From: Dickeya fangzhongdai
GTDB taxonomy: Bacteria > Pseudomonadota > Gammaproteobacteria > Enterobacterales > Enterobacteriaceae
NCBI RefSeq assembly: GCF_002812485.1
Contig: NZ_CP025003.1
Coordinates: forward strand, 4,774,001-4,838,000
Length of the DNA stretch: 64,000 nucleotides
Reading direction: 5' to 3'
Part shown: piece after piece, positions 1 to 10,276 of the stretch
Layout: each line of letters starts with the position of its first letter
Position numbering within the stretch: the stretch's first letter is position 1
The notes under the pieces: model-generated
What the model was told of the DNA's origin: nothing
Seen by the model: the letters and a program-made list of their open reading frames with translations, nothing else
The model's database searches: none
Translations under genes and position numbers: made by a program

Positions 1-696
1 GTCAACGCCCCACTGCAGCAGGATGCGAGCGCGATCCGGTTGATTAACGGTGTACACCAGAATACGCAACCCGGCGTCTTTCAGCAGCCTGATGCGCGCC
101 TCATCCAGCAGTTGGTGATTAAGGTGGATCGACACGCAGCCCAGCCGTTCGGTCAGGATGCGCCAGTCGTCGTCCCACTCGTCCAGCAACAGCCCGCGCG
201 GCAGCTCCGGCGCCGCCTGCTGCGCGGCCTCCAATGCCGCAACCGAAAACGACGACAGCAGCGGCGCGACCGGATGGTTCTGCCACAGTTCGCGCGCGGC
301 CAGCGCCACCACGCGACCGGTCAATTCCTCGCAGCCGGTGGTCGGTTTGATCTCGATATTGGCCGCCAGACCGTACTGTGCGCAACGCTTCGCCACTTCC
401 GACAACAGCGGCAGGCGTTCGCCGTGGAACTGGCGGCTGTACCAACTGCCGACGTCCAGCCCCACCAGCTTGTCCCACGGCAGCTCGCCCGCCACGCCCC
501 AGCCGTTGCTGGTGCGTTCAAGCGTGTCGTCGTGCAACAGGAAAATCTGCCCGTCCTGCGACAGCTTGGCGTCAAACTCAATCATTTTGTGGCCGTGATG
601 CGCGCCGACATCAATCGCCGCCAGCGTATTTTCCGGCGCCAGAGAGCCGCCGCCGCGGTGGGCGACGATAGCAGGATAAGGCCAGTTCGGGATCAT
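1..696 (-). CDS. ugpQ: Glycerophosphodiester phosphodiesterase UgpQ, 3' end missing
   Basis: Cytosolic GDPD-family enzyme that hydrolyses glycerophosphodiesters imported by UgpABCE to glycerol-3-phosphate and an alcohol. The reading frame is open for 232 codons to the left edge. It begins [16 protein letters not shown]; the HRGG at about residues 12-15 and PENT shortly after are the family's active-site signature, followed by [10 protein letters not shown] and [10 protein letters not shown], which match the second catalytic block. The ATG overlaps the ugpC stop by three bases, so the two are translationally coupled. UgpQ of E. coli is about 247 residues, so some 15 residues are missing. The identification is firm; the absent C-terminus is only a window effect. 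Confidence 0.93.
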   Translation of the reverse strand, partial: MIPNWPYPAIVAHRGGGSLAPENTLAAIDVGAHHGHKMIEFDAKLSQDGQIFLLHDDTLERTSNGWGVAGELPWDKLVGLDVGSWYSRQFHGERLPLLSEVAKRCAQYGLAANIEIKPTTGCEELTGRVVALAARELWQNHPVAPLLSSFSVAALEAAQQAAPELPRGLLLDEWDDDWRILTERLGCVSIHLNHQLLDEARIRLLKDAGLRILVYTVNQPDRARILLQWGVD

Positions 697-1769
697 GCTT
701 CCATCCGTAATCCGCTTTGCGAATCAAATATATGCCAGGATGCGGCCGGCAGATTGAGCCACAGGGTTTCCCCCACCGCCGGACAATGCTCGTGCGACAG
801 GCGCACCACGATATTCTGCCCCGCCCATTTGCCGTGCGCCAGATTATCCGCGCCCAGCAATTCCAGCGTCTCCACCACCAGCGGCACGCCGCCGGCGTCG
901 GCGGTGGACTGCAAAATGTGCTCCGGGCGCATGCCAAGCGTGACGTCGCGCCCTTGCCATGCCGGTTTTGCGACCGGCAGCGGCAGCGAGAAATCCGCCG
1001 ACAGCGCGACCCGGCTGCCGTCGGCGCTCACCTGTCCGGCCCACAGATTCATGGCGGGCGAGCCGATGAAGCTGGCGACAAACAGCGACGCCGGTTTGCG
1101 GTAAATCTCCGCCGGCGCGCCGATCTGCTCCGCCACGCCTTTGTTCATCACGATCACCCGGTGCGCCAGCGTCATCGCCTCCACCTGATCGTGGGTGACG
1201 TACAAGCTGGTGGTTTTCAGCCGTTTGTGCAGCTGTTGCAGTTCAAGGCGCATCTGCACCCGCAGCTTGGCGTCAAGGTTGGACAGCGGTTCATCAAACA
1301 GGAATACCGCCGGCTCGCGCACGATGGCGCGCCCCATCGCCACGCGCTGGCGCTGGCCGCCGGACAGCTCGCGCGGCTTGCGGTTGAGCAGCGGTTGCAG
1401 TTCCAGAATGCGCGCCGCTTCTTCCACCCGCTGGCGAATCTGCGCTTTGCCGAAACCGCGAATTTTCAGGCCGTACGCCATGTTGTCGTAAACGCTCATA
1501 TGCGGATAGAGCGCGTAATTCTGGAACACCATCGCAATGCCGCGATCTTTCGGCTCTTTGTCGGTAACGCGTTCCTCACCGATGTAAATATCGCCGCTGG
1601 AGGTCTGCTCCAGACCCGCCACCATCCGCAGCAGCGTGGATTTGCCGCAGCCGGACGGGCCGACCATCACCACGAATTCGCCGTCCGCCACATCGAGATC
1701 GATCGGCTGAATCACCTGAGTCTTGCCGTCATAGGATTTGGTGACGGCCTGAAGTTTTAAACATGCCAT
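693..1769 (-). CDS. ugpC: sn-glycerol-3-phosphate ABC transporter ATPase UgpC
   Basis: Nucleotide-binding subunit that powers the UgpAE channel (358 aa; family about 356). Visible motifs are Walker [10 protein letters not shown] near residue 37, the signature LSGGQRQRV near 135, Walker [13 protein letters not shown] near 155 and the switch histidine in YVTHDQ. A C-terminal TOBE-type domain fills residues 240-358, as in the MalK/UgpC subgroup (CUT1). The gene lies 6 nt downstream of ugpE and overlaps ugpQ. MalK-type ATPases are close homologues; the assignment to Ugp rests on the operon. Confidence 0.95.
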   Translation of the reverse strand: MACLKLQAVTKSYDGKTQVIQPIDLDVADGEFVVMVGPSGCGKSTLLRMVAGLEQTSSGDIYIGEERVTDKEPKDRGIAMVFQNYALYPHMSVYDNMAYGLKIRGFGKAQIRQRVEEAARILELQPLLNRKPRELSGGQRQRVAMGRAIVREPAVFLFDEPLSNLDAKLRVQMRLELQQLHKRLKTTSLYVTHDQVEAMTLAHRVIVMNKGVAEQIGAPAEIYRKPASLFVASFIGSPAMNLWAGQVSADGSRVALSADFSLPLPVAKPAWQGRDVTLGMRPEHILQSTADAGGVPLVVETLELLGADNLAHGKWAGQNIVVRLSHEHCPAVGETLWLNLPAASWHIFDSQSGLRMEA

Positions 1770-1775
1770 AAGATT

Positions 1776-2624
1776 CTATTTCTCACTATCAACCAGACCG
1801 CGAACAAACCAGCGCTGCATCAGCAACACAATCAACAACGGCGGCAGCATGGTTATCAGCATCGCCGCCATCACCTGGTGCCAGGGCGTAGCGGTGTCGC
1901 CGGTGGCGATCATGCTCTGGATCCCGGCCACCGCGGTGCCCAAATGGGGGTCGTTGACGATCAGCAGCGGCCACAGATACTGGTTCCAGCCGTAGATAAA
2001 GGTGATGACAAACAGCGCCGCCAGATTGGTTTTGGATAACGGCAGCACCATGTCGAAGAAAAAGCGCATCGGGCTGGCGCCATCGATACGCGCCGCTTCC
2101 AGCAGTTCGTCCGGCAGCGTCATGAAGAACTGGCGGAACAGAAACGTGGCGGTGGCGGACGCCATCACCGGCAGCGTCAACCCGACATAGCTGTTGGTCA
2201 TATGGAGATGGGAAATCACCTCGACCGTCGGGAAAATACGCACCTCCACCGGCAACATCAGGGTGGAGAAAATCATCCAGAAGAACAGGTTACGGCACGG
2301 AAAACGGAAATAGACGATGGCGAAAGCCGACAGCATCGAGACGCTGATTTTGCCGATGGTGATCGCCAGCGCCATCACGAAGCTGTTAAACAGCATCAGG
2401 CCGAACGGCGCGCTGTTGTTGTCGCCTACCCCGTGCCGCCAGATATCCGCCAGGTTTTCCCACAGGTGGCCGCCGGGCAGTAGCGACATCGGCACCTGGG
2501 ACATCTGTTCCGAACTCATGCTCGCAGCGACAAACGCCACGTACAGCGGGAACAGCACCACCAGAATGGCGACCACCAGCATGGCGTGACTGAACATATC
2601 CAGCCCGCGACGATTCTCAATCAT
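1776..2624 (-). CDS. ugpE: sn-glycerol-3-phosphate ABC transporter permease UgpE
   Basis: Inner-membrane permease forming the channel with UgpA. From [16 protein letters not shown] the protein is 282 aa, which matches the family's 281; an upstream in-frame ATG at 2,654 would add ten residues and run into the ugpA stop, so it was not chosen. Six hydrophobic segments are visible. The permease EAA loop is [18 protein letters not shown] around residues 180-200, the contact site for UgpC. The protein ends RGLVDSEK as UgpE does. Confidence 0.94.
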   Translation of the reverse strand: MIENRRGLDMFSHAMLVVAILVVLFPLYVAFVAASMSSEQMSQVPMSLLPGGHLWENLADIWRHGVGDNNSAPFGLMLFNSFVMALAITIGKISVSMLSAFAIVYFRFPCRNLFFWMIFSTLMLPVEVRIFPTVEVISHLHMTNSYVGLTLPVMASATATFLFRQFFMTLPDELLEAARIDGASPMRFFFDMVLPLSKTNLAALFVITFIYGWNQYLWPLLIVNDPHLGTAVAGIQSMIATGDTATPWHQVMAAMLITMLPPLLIVLLMQRWFVRGLVDSEK

Positions 2625-2650
2625 CCGGCTCCCTGTCATTGCAAACCTGC

Positions 2651-3538
2651 TCATTGATAGTTCACCTTACGCTCGACAAAGCGGAACTGAATCACCGTCA
2701 GCACGGTCACCACCAACATCAGTATCACCGACTGCGCCGCCGAACTGGAGAGATCAAGACCGGCGAACCCTTCGCGGTAAATCTTGTAGATCAAGGTAGT
2801 CGTGGCCTGCACCGGCCCACCGCCGGTGGCGGCGTCGATCACCGGGAAGGTGTCGAAGAAGGCGTAGGTCAGGTTGACCACCAGCAGGAAAAAACTCACC
2901 GGCGAAATCAGCGGCAGCACCAGATTGAAGAAACGGCGCACTGGCCCGGCGCCGTCAATCGCCGCCGCTTCAATCAGCGAGCGGGGAATGGACTGCAACG
3001 CCGCCAGGAAAAACAGGAAGTTGTAGCTAATCTGCTTCCATACCGAGGCCAGCACCACCAGAAACATCGCCTGACCGCTGTGCTGAGCGTGGTTCCAGTC
3101 GTAACCCCACTGGTGCAGCAGCCAGGTAATCAGCCCCAGACCGGGGTTGAACAGAAACATCCACAGCACCGCCGCCACCGCGGGCGCTACCGCATAAGGC
3201 AGAATCAGCAACGTCTGGTACAGGCGGCTAAAACGCAGGGTGTAATCCACCAGCGCGGCCAGAAACAGCGACACGATAAGCCCAGACGCCGCCACCAGAA
3301 AACTGAACAGCAACGTGGTGTAAAACGAGCCGAGGTAATAGCTGTCGTGAAACAGATTGGTGAAGTTGTCCAGCCCGACAAACTGACTGGAGAGGCCGAA
3401 CGGGTCTACGCTCTGCACCGAGTACCAGAGCGCCTGCCCGGCGGGCCAGAGGAAAAAGATCACCGTGATGGCCAGCTGCGGCAGCACCAGCAGGTAAGGC
3501 AGCAGGCTGCGGCCAAAAACAGGACGGGAAGCAGTCAT
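2651..3538 (-). CDS. ugpA: sn-glycerol-3-phosphate ABC transporter permease UgpA
   Basis: Inner-membrane permease partner of UgpE (295 aa from [20 protein letters not shown]). The EAA loop [19 protein letters not shown] lies around residues 185-205. Segments such as [19 protein letters not shown] and [19 protein letters not shown] are typical of UgpA. An in-frame ATG two codons upstream is possible, but MTASRP aligns better with the MSSSRP start of the E. coli protein. It is separated from ugpB by an 83-nt spacer containing tandem repeats and a hairpin, which is unusual within an otherwise tightly packed operon. Confidence 0.94.
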   Translation of the reverse strand: MTASRPVFGRSLLPYLLVLPQLAITVIFFLWPAGQALWYSVQSVDPFGLSSQFVGLDNFTNLFHDSYYLGSFYTTLLFSFLVAASGLIVSLFLAALVDYTLRFSRLYQTLLILPYAVAPAVAAVLWMFLFNPGLGLITWLLHQWGYDWNHAQHSGQAMFLVVLASVWKQISYNFLFFLAALQSIPRSLIEAAAIDGAGPVRRFFNLVLPLISPVSFFLLVVNLTYAFFDTFPVIDAATGGGPVQATTTLIYKIYREGFAGLDLSSSAAQSVILMLVVTVLTVIQFRFVERKVNYQ

Positions 3539-3547
3539 GCACAATGC

Positions 3548-3595
3548 TCTCAGAAAACAGGATTCTCAGAAAACCGGGTTCTCAGAAAAGGGTGG
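3548..3595. repeat. Three tandem 16-bp repeats between ugpB and ugpA
   Basis: Three consecutive 16-bp units, each starting TCTCAGAAAA, begin at 3,548, 3,564 and 3,580. The first ten bases are identical and the last six vary. They lie upstream of the ugpA start within the ugp transcript. The function is unknown; slippage-generated spacing or an mRNA element is possible. Confidence 0.85.
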
Positions 3596-3611
3596 CCGAA
3601 TCCCTTCGGCC
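3594..3611 (-). promoter_or_regulatory. Intercistronic hairpin downstream of ugpB
   Basis: GGCCGAA, a TCCC loop, then TTCGGCC form a perfect 7-bp stem 11 bases past the ugpB stop, with no T-run. It resembles the stabilising intergenic hairpins found after periplasmic binding-protein genes (for example malE-malF in E. coli), which allow higher expression of the first gene. That role is inferred. Confidence 0.6.
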
Positions 3612-3621
3612 CGGAATACGG

Positions 3622-4941
3622 TTACTTGTTCGCTTGTTCGAAGCGGCGCAGCAGCGCGTTGCCGCGTTCCACAGCGGCATCCAGCGCCTGCTGCGGGGTT
3701 TTCTTACCCGTCCAGACGCTTTCCAGCTCTTCGTCCACGATAGTGCGAATCTGCGGCATATTGCCCAGACGCAGCCCCTTGGTGAACGGCAGCGGTTCCT
3801 TGTTCAGCATCTGACGGGTGGCGATGTCGGCGCCGGGGTTCTTGTCATAAAAACCCTGCTGCTTGGTCAGCTCGTAAGCGGCGGTGGTGATCGGCAGATA
3901 GCCGGTCTTCTGGTGCCACTCGGCGGCGATTTCCGGCGTCGACAGGAACTGCATGAACTCAGCCACGCCTTTGTAGGTGGCGGCGTCTTTGCCGTTCATC
4001 ACCCACAGGCTGGCGCCGCCGATAATGGCGTTCTGCGGCGCGCCTTTCACGTCGGCGTCATACGGCATCATAGCCACGCCGTAGTTGAATTTGGCGTACT
4101 GACGAATATTGGCCAGCGAACCGGACGACGCGGTGGTCATGGCGCAATCGCCGTTGTAGAACTTCTCGGTCGGCTCGTCTTTGCGGCCGTAGTAGGTGAA
4201 GTCCCCTTTCTTGTTCATGTCTTCCAGCATCTGGATGTGTTTGACCTGAACCGGCTTGTTGAACTCCAGCACCGCATCAAGACCGTCGAAGCCGTTGTTT
4301 TTGGTGGCGATCGGCAGGCCGTGCCAGGCGCTGAAGTTCTCAATCTGAATCCAGCCCTGCCAGCCGCTGGCGTAGCCGCATTTCATGCCGGACGCGCGCA
4401 GTTTGGCGGTGTACTCAGCCATCTGCTGCCAGGTTTTCGGCGGCTGTTCCGGGTCCAGACCCGCTTTTTTGAAGGCGTCTTTGTTGTAGTACAGCACCGG
4501 GGTGGAGCTGTTGAACGGCTGAGACAGCAGGTGTCCGGTTTTGGAATCGGAGTAATAACCGGAGACGGTCGGCACGAAGATTTTCTCGTCGTACGGCACG
4601 CCGGCATCTTTGAACACCTGATACACCGGCTTGACCGCCTTGCTGGCCATCATGGTGGCGGTGCCCACTTCGTACACCTGCAGGATAGCCGGCGCATTGC
4701 CGCTGCGGAACGCGGCGATACCGGCCGCCAGGCTCTGCTCGTAGTTGCCTTTATACACCGGCACGATTTTGACGTCGCTGTGCGTCTGGTTAAAACGGTC
4801 AGCCAGAGAATTAACGGTTTTACCCAGTTCTCCTTCCATCGAATGCCAGAACGGGATTTCGGTAACAGCCTGCGCTTGTGCGCTGGCGGCTAACGCCATA
4901 ATGACAACGGCGGCGGTTTTACGGATAGCGTGCTGAAACAT
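3622..4941 (-). CDS. ugpB: sn-glycerol-3-phosphate-binding periplasmic protein UgpB
   Basis: High-affinity periplasmic receptor for glycerol-3-phosphate and glycerophosphodiesters, first gene of the operon. The chosen start [20 protein letters not shown] gives 439 aa (family 438) and a clear Sec signal peptide ending near ASAQA; upstream ATGs at 4,974 and 4,959 lack support. The mature part carries [30 protein letters not shown] and [16 protein letters not shown], typical of UgpB and the wider SBP_bac_1 family. PhoB control is expected from the Pho boxes upstream. Confidence 0.95.
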   Translation of the reverse strand: MFQHAIRKTAAVVIMALAASAQAQAVTEIPFWHSMEGELGKTVNSLADRFNQTHSDVKIVPVYKGNYEQSLAAGIAAFRSGNAPAILQVYEVGTATMMASKAVKPVYQVFKDAGVPYDEKIFVPTVSGYYSDSKTGHLLSQPFNSSTPVLYYNKDAFKKAGLDPEQPPKTWQQMAEYTAKLRASGMKCGYASGWQGWIQIENFSAWHGLPIATKNNGFDGLDAVLEFNKPVQVKHIQMLEDMNKKGDFTYYGRKDEPTEKFYNGDCAMTTASSGSLANIRQYAKFNYGVAMMPYDADVKGAPQNAIIGGASLWVMNGKDAATYKGVAEFMQFLSTPEIAAEWHQKTGYLPITTAAYELTKQQGFYDKNPGADIATRQMLNKEPLPFTKGLRLGNMPQIRTIVDEELESVWTGKKTPQQALDAAVERGNALLRRFEQANK

Positions 4942-5036
4942 GCTGTCTCCTGAGATCATGTGGGTGCTGATCATTGCGGATGCTGATAATTGTTGGCGCC
5001 ATGAGCGAAAAAGCGCGTTTTATGTTCGGCTGTAAC

Positions 5037-5089
5037 ATGACACGCCCGGATGACAGAAAAATAACTGCATCATGACAACCGGATGACAA
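5037..5089 (-). promoter_or_regulatory. Pho boxes of the ugp promoter
   Basis: Read on the minus strand, TTGTCAT-CCGG-TTGTCAT (5,089 to 5,072) is a canonical Pho box of two 7-mers separated by 4 bp. A second pair, CTGTCAT and GTGTCAT separated by 6 bp, follows at 5,056 to 5,037. An A-rich -10-like stretch (ACATAAAA) lies closer to ugpB, around 5,017-5,024. The arrangement predicts activation by PhoB under phosphate starvation, as known for ugp in E. coli. Just upstream, 5,142-5,165 holds a 10-bp AT-rich inverted repeat of unknown role. Confidence 0.8.
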
Positions 5090-5274
5090 GTGCATACGAT
5101 TGCAGCGGGGAGAAAAACCGGCAGTAAACCGATACGACAGGTGATTATTTTTTATAAAATAATCATGACATTATAAAAAACAACCTTACGCCAGGATGAT
5201 GGGCAGGAACGCCCACAAGAATACGGACTGCGCATCAACGCCGCACCCGATGGCATTTTATTTCCCGCGGTCGG

Positions 5275-5469
5275 TCAGCGTCGCTTCGCTAAATCCGTTA
5301 ATAGAGCAATCCCCAGATAGTTACTCCAGTTAAAAGCGTTTTGCAGGACGACAATTGCGTTGCCATTTTGCTTATCAAAGCCGATAAAACTGGAATACCC
5401 GCCGATTATCCCAGCGCCGCACCTCTCGCCGGAGCCGCTTACCATCGCGAGCCAATCACGGCGACGCAT
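5275..5469 (-). pseudogene. C-terminal remnant of a serine hydrolase (class C beta-lactamase-like)
   Basis: A 64-codon frame ends in GGYSSFIGFDKQNGNAIVVL, QNAFNWSNYLGIALLTDLA and a stop. The GG-x-SSFIGFD block followed by a strand and VVLxNA is the typical C-terminal part of AmpC-like serine hydrolases. The SxxK and YxN catalytic blocks, which should lie several hundred bases upstream, are not present; the sequence there is AT-rich and without a matching frame. It is read as a decayed gene. The ATG at 5,469 is probably fortuitous. Confidence 0.6.
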
Positions 5470-5888
5470 TATCCGGCTATCGTCATCGACACACCCTTGC
5501 GGTAAAAACGCGATCGGAATTGCAGAAATACCACCGGAAATTATTCTTTTGATACTTTATTTGAAAAGTTTATATATTGCATTCGACAAACCAATCTCTA
5601 TTCCTTACTCTTATTAACCAATAAGCTCCACTATAAACTTCAATTCCAGTTACTTTCTTATATTAATTATTGGAGTTAAAGATTCTTGTTATCGATTTTT
5701 ATAAGACCATTACCTCTCTATCTATTTAAAAAGCAATCGTAATAAACAGGAGATCTGTCGGCTGACCCACAAAAATTATTCACATGAAATAGAACTAACC
5801 CAAATTATACACACATAGAGCTATTTCCATTTTACCTCCTGGACGAGGTCCCGAATAAACGCATGGAATACACGACGTAAGGATATCT
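5470..5888. other. AT-rich leader region upstream of the first chemoreceptor gene
   Basis: No gene is supported in these 419 bases. The sequence from about 5,530 is strongly AT-rich compared with its neighbours and presumably contains the promoter of the first receptor gene. TAAAGATT at 5,677-5,684 resembles a sigma-28 -35 element, but no good GCCGATAA partner follows. Confidence 0.5.
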
Positions 5889-7571
5889 ATGAACGCGCTG
5901 AAAAAAATAAAACTGGGCACCATGTTGAGTGCCGGATTCGCTCTCGTCATCGTGATTGGTCTGCTGGTAGCGACATTTGGCCGAACCCAACTGGCGGGGC
6001 TGGGGGACGACATCGATCACCTCTCCTCCACCACACTCACCAACATGATGCTGATTCAGGAAGCCAAAACCGGCTTCGACACCAATTCCCGTCTGGTGCG
6101 TAATATTGCGCTCAGTAACGATCCTGAACGCATCGCGCGCGAGAAGCAGCTGATCGACCGGCAAATCGCCCGCAACACCGAGGTGCTTAAACAGTTATCG
6201 GAACGGCTTGATACACCGGAAACCCGTGATCAGCTTAACCAGTTGACGCAGGCGCGCCCCGCTTACCTGCAGGCATTCAATAATGCGGTGCAATTGGGTA
6301 TTTCCGGCCAGCCAGAGCAGCGCGATCAGGCCCGTGAACTGATTCTCAACGACATGCAGACCGCCCAGAACGGCGTCTTCCGGGCGCTGGACAACATGCT
6401 CGACTTCCAGAAAAAAATCACCATGAACGTGGTGGCGGATTCCATGCAAAACGCCCGTTCAGACGGCACGGTAATGCTGGCGCTGGCGCTGGCCGCCGCG
6501 GTGCTCGGCGCGCTGACCGCCTGGCTGATCACCCGCACCGTCAAAGGCCAGCTGGGCGGCGAGCCGATTTACGCCGCGGCGGTTGCCCAGCAAATCGCCG
6601 ACGGCAATCTGGCCTTTAATGTCGAACTGCGCGCGGGCGACAATCACAGCGTACTGGCAGCCATGAACGACATGCGGGAAAAACTGGGGCAGATCGTCAC
6701 CCAGGTACGCCAGAGCAGCGAATCCATCGCCACCGGCGCCAGCGAAATCGCCGCTGGCAGCACCGACCTGAGCCAGCGCACCGAAGAACAGGCCGCCAGC
6801 CTGCAACAAACCGCCGCCTCTATGGAGCAGATGAGCCAGACCATCCGCCAGAACGGCGATACCGTGCGCACCGCCACCAAACTGGCGCAATCGGCCAGTT
6901 CAACCGCCGCCAAAGGCGGTGAGGCCGTCAACAATATCGTCCGCACGATGGAAAACATTTCCGTCAGCTCGCACAAAATCGGCGACATTATCAGCGTCAT
7001 CGACGGCATTGCCTTCCAGACCAACATTCTGGCGCTCAACGCCGCGGTGGAAGCCGCCCGCGCCGGCGAGCAGGGCCGCGGCTTTGCCGTGGTGGCGGGC
7101 GAGGTGAGAAATCTGGCCCAACGCTCCGCTTCCGCCGCCAAGGAAATCAAGGAGTTGATCACCGCCAGCGTCGAAACGGTGGAAGCCGGTTCAACGCTGG
7201 TGGGCGAAGCCGGGTCCACCATCGACGAACTGGTGAAACAGGCGCGCCACGTGGCGGATTTGATTGGCGAAATCGGCGTGACCACTCACGAGCAGGAATC
7301 CGGTATTTCGCAGATTAACGATGCGGTTAACCAGCTCGATCAGGTCACCCAGCAGAACGCGTCTCTGGTGGAAGAGTCGGCCAGCGCCGCCGACAGCCTG
7401 AGCGATCAGGCCGCGCGGCTGGTGGAACTGATGAGCATATTCACTATTCAGAATGCGTTTAACAGCCAGAGCGACTTGCTGCAAAAACCGGGAACCGGGT
7501 TGAAAAAACCAACGCCATCCAAACTGGCGCTGGCGAGCAACGCCGGCAACAGCAACTGGGAACAGTTCTGA
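5889..7571 (+). CDS. Methyl-accepting chemotaxis protein 1 of the array, with CheR-binding tail
   Basis: Transmembrane chemoreceptor, 560 aa. TM1 is at about 11-30, a four-helix-bundle periplasmic ligand domain at 31-192, TM2 at 193-215 and HAMP at about 210-265 (the QLGGEP motif is shared by the whole array). The cytoplasmic methylated coiled coil follows, with the hairpin tip around residues 362-420 ([40 protein letters not shown]), which contacts CheA and CheW. The last residues NWEQF fit the xWxxF pentapeptide that recruits CheR and CheB, so it may be a high-abundance type receptor. The ligand is unknown; the periplasmic domain differs strongly from the other four. Confidence 0.95.
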   Translation: MNALKKIKLGTMLSAGFALVIVIGLLVATFGRTQLAGLGDDIDHLSSTTLTNMMLIQEAKTGFDTNSRLVRNIALSNDPERIAREKQLIDRQIARNTEVLKQLSERLDTPETRDQLNQLTQARPAYLQAFNNAVQLGISGQPEQRDQARELILNDMQTAQNGVFRALDNMLDFQKKITMNVVADSMQNARSDGTVMLALALAAAVLGALTAWLITRTVKGQLGGEPIYAAAVAQQIADGNLAFNVELRAGDNHSVLAAMNDMREKLGQIVTQVRQSSESIATGASEIAAGSTDLSQRTEEQAASLQQTAASMEQMSQTIRQNGDTVRTATKLAQSASSTAAKGGEAVNNIVRTMENISVSSHKIGDIISVIDGIAFQTNILALNAAVEAARAGEQGRGFAVVAGEVRNLAQRSASAAKEIKELITASVETVEAGSTLVGEAGSTIDELVKQARHVADLIGEIGVTTHEQESGISQINDAVNQLDQVTQQNASLVEESASAADSLSDQAARLVELMSIFTIQNAFNSQSDLLQKPGTGLKKPTPSKLALASNAGNSNWEQF

Positions 7572-7587
7572 GTTTACCTTTCCCCTG

Positions 7588-7616
7588 ACCGCCGCCGTTA
7601 CGGTGGCGGTTTCTTT
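7588..7616 (+). terminator. Rho-independent terminator of receptor 1
   Basis: ACCGCCGCCG, a TTA loop region and CGGTGGCGGT form a GC-rich stem with one wobble pair, followed by TTCTTT, 17 bases after the stop. Confidence 0.8.
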
Positions 7617-7680
7617 CGAATTTAGCCCCTGACGACCGAAGTCTTCACACCAAAAAGGTCAATAAAGCGACCAGCACCCC

Positions 7681-7705
7681 GGCAGCATGAAAGATGGTGG
7701 GTATA
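7681..7705 (+). repeat. Truncated copy (one end) of a palindromic intergenic repeat
   Basis: GCAGCATGAAAGATGGTGGG followed by TATA matches the right end of the elements at 10,099, 37,270 and 46,366 (CTGCAACRTGAAGWATGRYG, then GGTAT). No left end is recognisable. The rest of the 341-base interval 7,572-7,912 holds the terminator before it and no supported gene. Confidence 0.55.
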
Positions 7706-7912
7706 GCGAATATCTATTACTCAACCAGTGCCATTTTGGTTATTTATATCCTGACCTTACCAGCCACGACGCCACACAGCCGCCGACAGCCTTCAGGCCT
7801 AACGAAGCGTCGCCGCGGCGCATAACAATATCAGCGTTTTATTGTTCTTTTTTGCTATGCATTGATCCGCCATGCCATTGGCGCTGTTACCTCAACCGCT
7901 CAGGGGGGACGC

Positions 7913-9604
7913 ATGACTACATTCAGTAATACCGGCTTCAGGAATATCAGCTTCAAAAACATCAGGCTTTCCACCCGGCTCAACTCGGGTTTTGCGTGGG
8001 TGATCGTAATCGGTTTTCTTATTGCGTTATTCGGTCAATTCCAGCTACGAAAACTGAGCACCGACATGCAGTTGCTGTCGAAATCACACATGGTGACGTT
8101 GCTGCAGTTGGAAAGAATAAAAGACCACCTCAATGATGCCGCCCGCCGGGTACGCAACATCGCGCTCCTGAATGACAAAACGCAGCGAGAGCAGGAAAAA
8201 CAGCGGCTGGATGAAACCAACGCCAGCATGACGAAGCTGGTCGGGCAAATCGTACAGGCCGCTGACGACCCTGACATGCAGCGAGGGCTGCAACAGCTCG
8301 ACCAGTTTCGTCCCGCCTATAGCGAAGCGATGAACAACGCGGTGGAAGCGGGTATGGCGGGGCATCCGGTGCAAGCGCGCAATATTATTGTCGCCGACCT
8401 GCAAAAAGCGCAGGAAGGAATTTTCACCACGCTGGATAAAATGATCGACGACCAGTCCTCGCTAACCTTGTCGATGGCCAACGACGCCGAGCGGCAGGCC
8501 AATCAGGCGGGGTTGCTGATGCTGGCGCTGGCGTTGGCAGGCTGCGTTATCGGCGGCGCCACCGCCTGGTATTTGAGCCGCTACATCCGGCGCCAGCTGG
8601 GCGGCGAACCCCAGTACGCCGCCCGCATCGCCCAGGAAGTCGCACAGGGAAATCTGGCGGTCAGCGTAGACCTCGCCCGCCACGACCAACAGAGCCTGCT
8701 GGCTTCGATGCATGCCATGTGCGACAGTCTCGGCCGCATCGTCGGCCAGGTGCGTCAGAGCAGCGAATCCATCGCCACCGGTTCGCAGCAGATAGCGATG
8801 GGCAACGCCGACCTCAGCCAGCGCACCGAAGAGCAGGCCGCCAGCCTGCAACAAACCGCCGCCTCGATGGAGCAAATCAGCCAGACCATCCGTCAGAACG
8901 GCGAAACCGTGCGTGAGGCCGCCCAGCTCGCCACCACCGCCAGCGACACCGCCGCCAAAGGCAGCGACGTCGTGGGTAACGTTATCCGCACTATGGACGA
9001 CATTACCGCCAGCTCGCGCAAAATCGGCGACATTATCAGCGTCATTGACGGCATCGCTTTCCAGACCAATATCCTGGCGCTTAACGCCGCGGTGGAAGCC
9101 GCACGCGCCGGCGAGCAGGGCCGCGGCTTTGCGGTAGTGGCCGGCGAGGTACGCTCGCTGGCGCAGCGCTCCGCCTCCGCCGCCCGGGAAATCAAAGAGC
9201 TGATTACCGAGAGCATGGAAAAAGTGGAAAGCGGCTCGCAACAGGTTGGTCACGCCGGCACCACCATGGACGATATCGTGACGCAGGCGCGTCGCGTCGC
9301 CGATCTGATCAGAGAAATCGGCGCCACGACCACCGAACAGGAATCCGGCATCGGCCAGATTAATCAGGCGGTCAACCAGCTCGATCAGGTCACCCAGCAG
9401 AACGCCGCGCTGGTGGAGCAGTCCGCCAGCGCCGCCGACAGCCTGAGCGATCAGGCCCGCCATCTGGTGGAACTGGTACAGGTATTTGCGATCCGCGGCA
9501 GCGAAATCGCAGCGCCGCCGCACGTAATCAACCGCCCTGCGCCCCGGCTAAAACCGGCGGCATCACTGGCAACGGTTAATAACAGTGGCTGGGAAGCATT
9601 CTGA
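7913..9604 (+). CDS. Methyl-accepting chemotaxis protein 2 of the array, with CheR-binding tail
   Basis: Chemoreceptor of 563 aa starting [14 protein letters not shown]. This ATG is preceded by an AGGGGGG ribosome-binding site; an upstream in-frame ATG at 7,862 lacks one. TM1 is near 33-50, the periplasmic helical bundle follows to about 205, TM2 ([20 protein letters not shown]) is near 200-222, then HAMP and the signalling hairpin (tip near 369-425). The end GWEAF fits the xWxxF CheR/CheB tether. From about 8,741 to 9,300 the DNA is nearly identical to receptor 3, while the sensing domains are dissimilar. The ligand is unknown. Confidence 0.95.
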   Translation: MTTFSNTGFRNISFKNIRLSTRLNSGFAWVIVIGFLIALFGQFQLRKLSTDMQLLSKSHMVTLLQLERIKDHLNDAARRVRNIALLNDKTQREQEKQRLDETNASMTKLVGQIVQAADDPDMQRGLQQLDQFRPAYSEAMNNAVEAGMAGHPVQARNIIVADLQKAQEGIFTTLDKMIDDQSSLTLSMANDAERQANQAGLLMLALALAGCVIGGATAWYLSRYIRRQLGGEPQYAARIAQEVAQGNLAVSVDLARHDQQSLLASMHAMCDSLGRIVGQVRQSSESIATGSQQIAMGNADLSQRTEEQAASLQQTAASMEQISQTIRQNGETVREAAQLATTASDTAAKGSDVVGNVIRTMDDITASSRKIGDIISVIDGIAFQTNILALNAAVEAARAGEQGRGFAVVAGEVRSLAQRSASAAREIKELITESMEKVESGSQQVGHAGTTMDDIVTQARRVADLIREIGATTTEQESGIGQINQAVNQLDQVTQQNAALVEQSASAADSLSDQARHLVELVQVFAIRGSEIAAPPHVINRPAPRLKPAASLATVNNSGWEAF

Positions 9605-9610
9605 ACCATC

Positions 9611-9645
9611 AGGCCATGACCCGTATATATTTCGGGACATGGCCT
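9611..9645 (+). terminator. Hairpin after receptor 2
   Basis: AGGCCATGACCCG pairs with CGGGACATGGCCT (one internal mismatch) around an AT-rich loop, starting 6 bases after the stop. There is no clear T-run, so it may stabilise the mRNA end or act as a weak terminator. Confidence 0.5.
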
Positions 9646-10098
9646 AAATAGCCACACAAAAAATATTGTTTTAATAATTGCGAATAAATGTCATTGGCGA
9701 ATCTCAAAAAGGATTGTTTTTTATATCACCATAACTTTTTATATCACTACAAAATGCAGGCCTTTAATTGGGGATTTATTTTTTTGTAACTTCCACTAAA
9801 AAATTGCTTCTAATTACGTTAATAAAAAAGTCATTGAGTAATAAGAAAAACTTTTATCACGATTTATCGACAAACGCATAAAAACCCTCCATACTGCAAT
9901 TTGTTCAGGAAGAGCATTCATTTCAGGTATTAAAAATACCCGAAGATAACTTTTATACATTTCTTATCTTGATTAGAATTATTAATCAATTAGTAAATTA
10001 ACGGTTTAATACACACCTGCAGGCCAGCCTTTCCCTGACGAAGAATTTTCGCCAACGGTCTTGTTATTGCCTGAAACACGCTACGGAAGCCAATATCT
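9646..10098. other. AT-rich interval without a gene
   Basis: About 450 bases of very AT-rich sequence between receptors 2 and 3. No coding frame is convincing. It contains a short direct repeat (TTTTATATCAC near 9,720 and 9,738) and a 6-bp hairpin GGTATT/AATACC near 9,937. The promoter of receptor 3 probably lies here. Confidence 0.5.
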
Positions 10099-10236
10099 AT
10101 ACCCCAAATTAATTCGAGTTGCAGGAAAAGGCAGAGTTGAGCGCGGCTTACCGCAGCCCCGAAGAGGCGAGGCCATGAACATGAATAGGCCGCTAACCCA
10201 GCCAATGTGCCTGCAACGTGAAGAATGATGGGTATA
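10099..10236. repeat. Palindromic intergenic repeat, complete copy upstream of receptor 3
   Basis: The left end ATACCCCAAATTAATTCGAG, then TTGCAGG, and the right end CCTGCAACGTGAAGAATGAT, then GGGTAT, are imperfect inverted repeats about 138 bp apart with a variable GC-richer core. The same ends recur at 37,270 and 46,366. This is a MITE/ERIC-like non-coding element; it ends 41 bases before the receptor 3 start, so it may lie in that transcript's leader. Confidence 0.75.
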
Positions 10237-10276
10237 TCAGGGATAAAAATAAATCTTATATAAATAAGGTGACGCT

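Noticed and set aside
40..1104. Long plus-strand frames over ugpQ and ugpC (e.g. 40-1,104 and 717-1,760)
   Set aside because: They are antisense shadows of GC-rich genes, with arginine/glutamine/alanine-rich translations and no ribosome sites. Similar shadows over the receptors, liv, ftsY and bcs genes were also discarded.
5142..5165. 10-bp AT inverted repeat upstream of the Pho boxes as a Fur box or terminator
   Set aside because: TGATTATTTT/AAAATAATCA does not fit the Fur consensus, and no gene ends there on either strand that would need a terminator.
5677..5704. Sigma-28 flagellar-type promoter before receptor 1 (TAAAGATT)
   Set aside because: The -35 half is good, but the -10 partner (TTTTATAA at 12-bp spacing) matches GCCGATAA poorly. 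A similar half site near 7,664 (TAAAGCGA) also lacks a good -10. Not reported as promoters.
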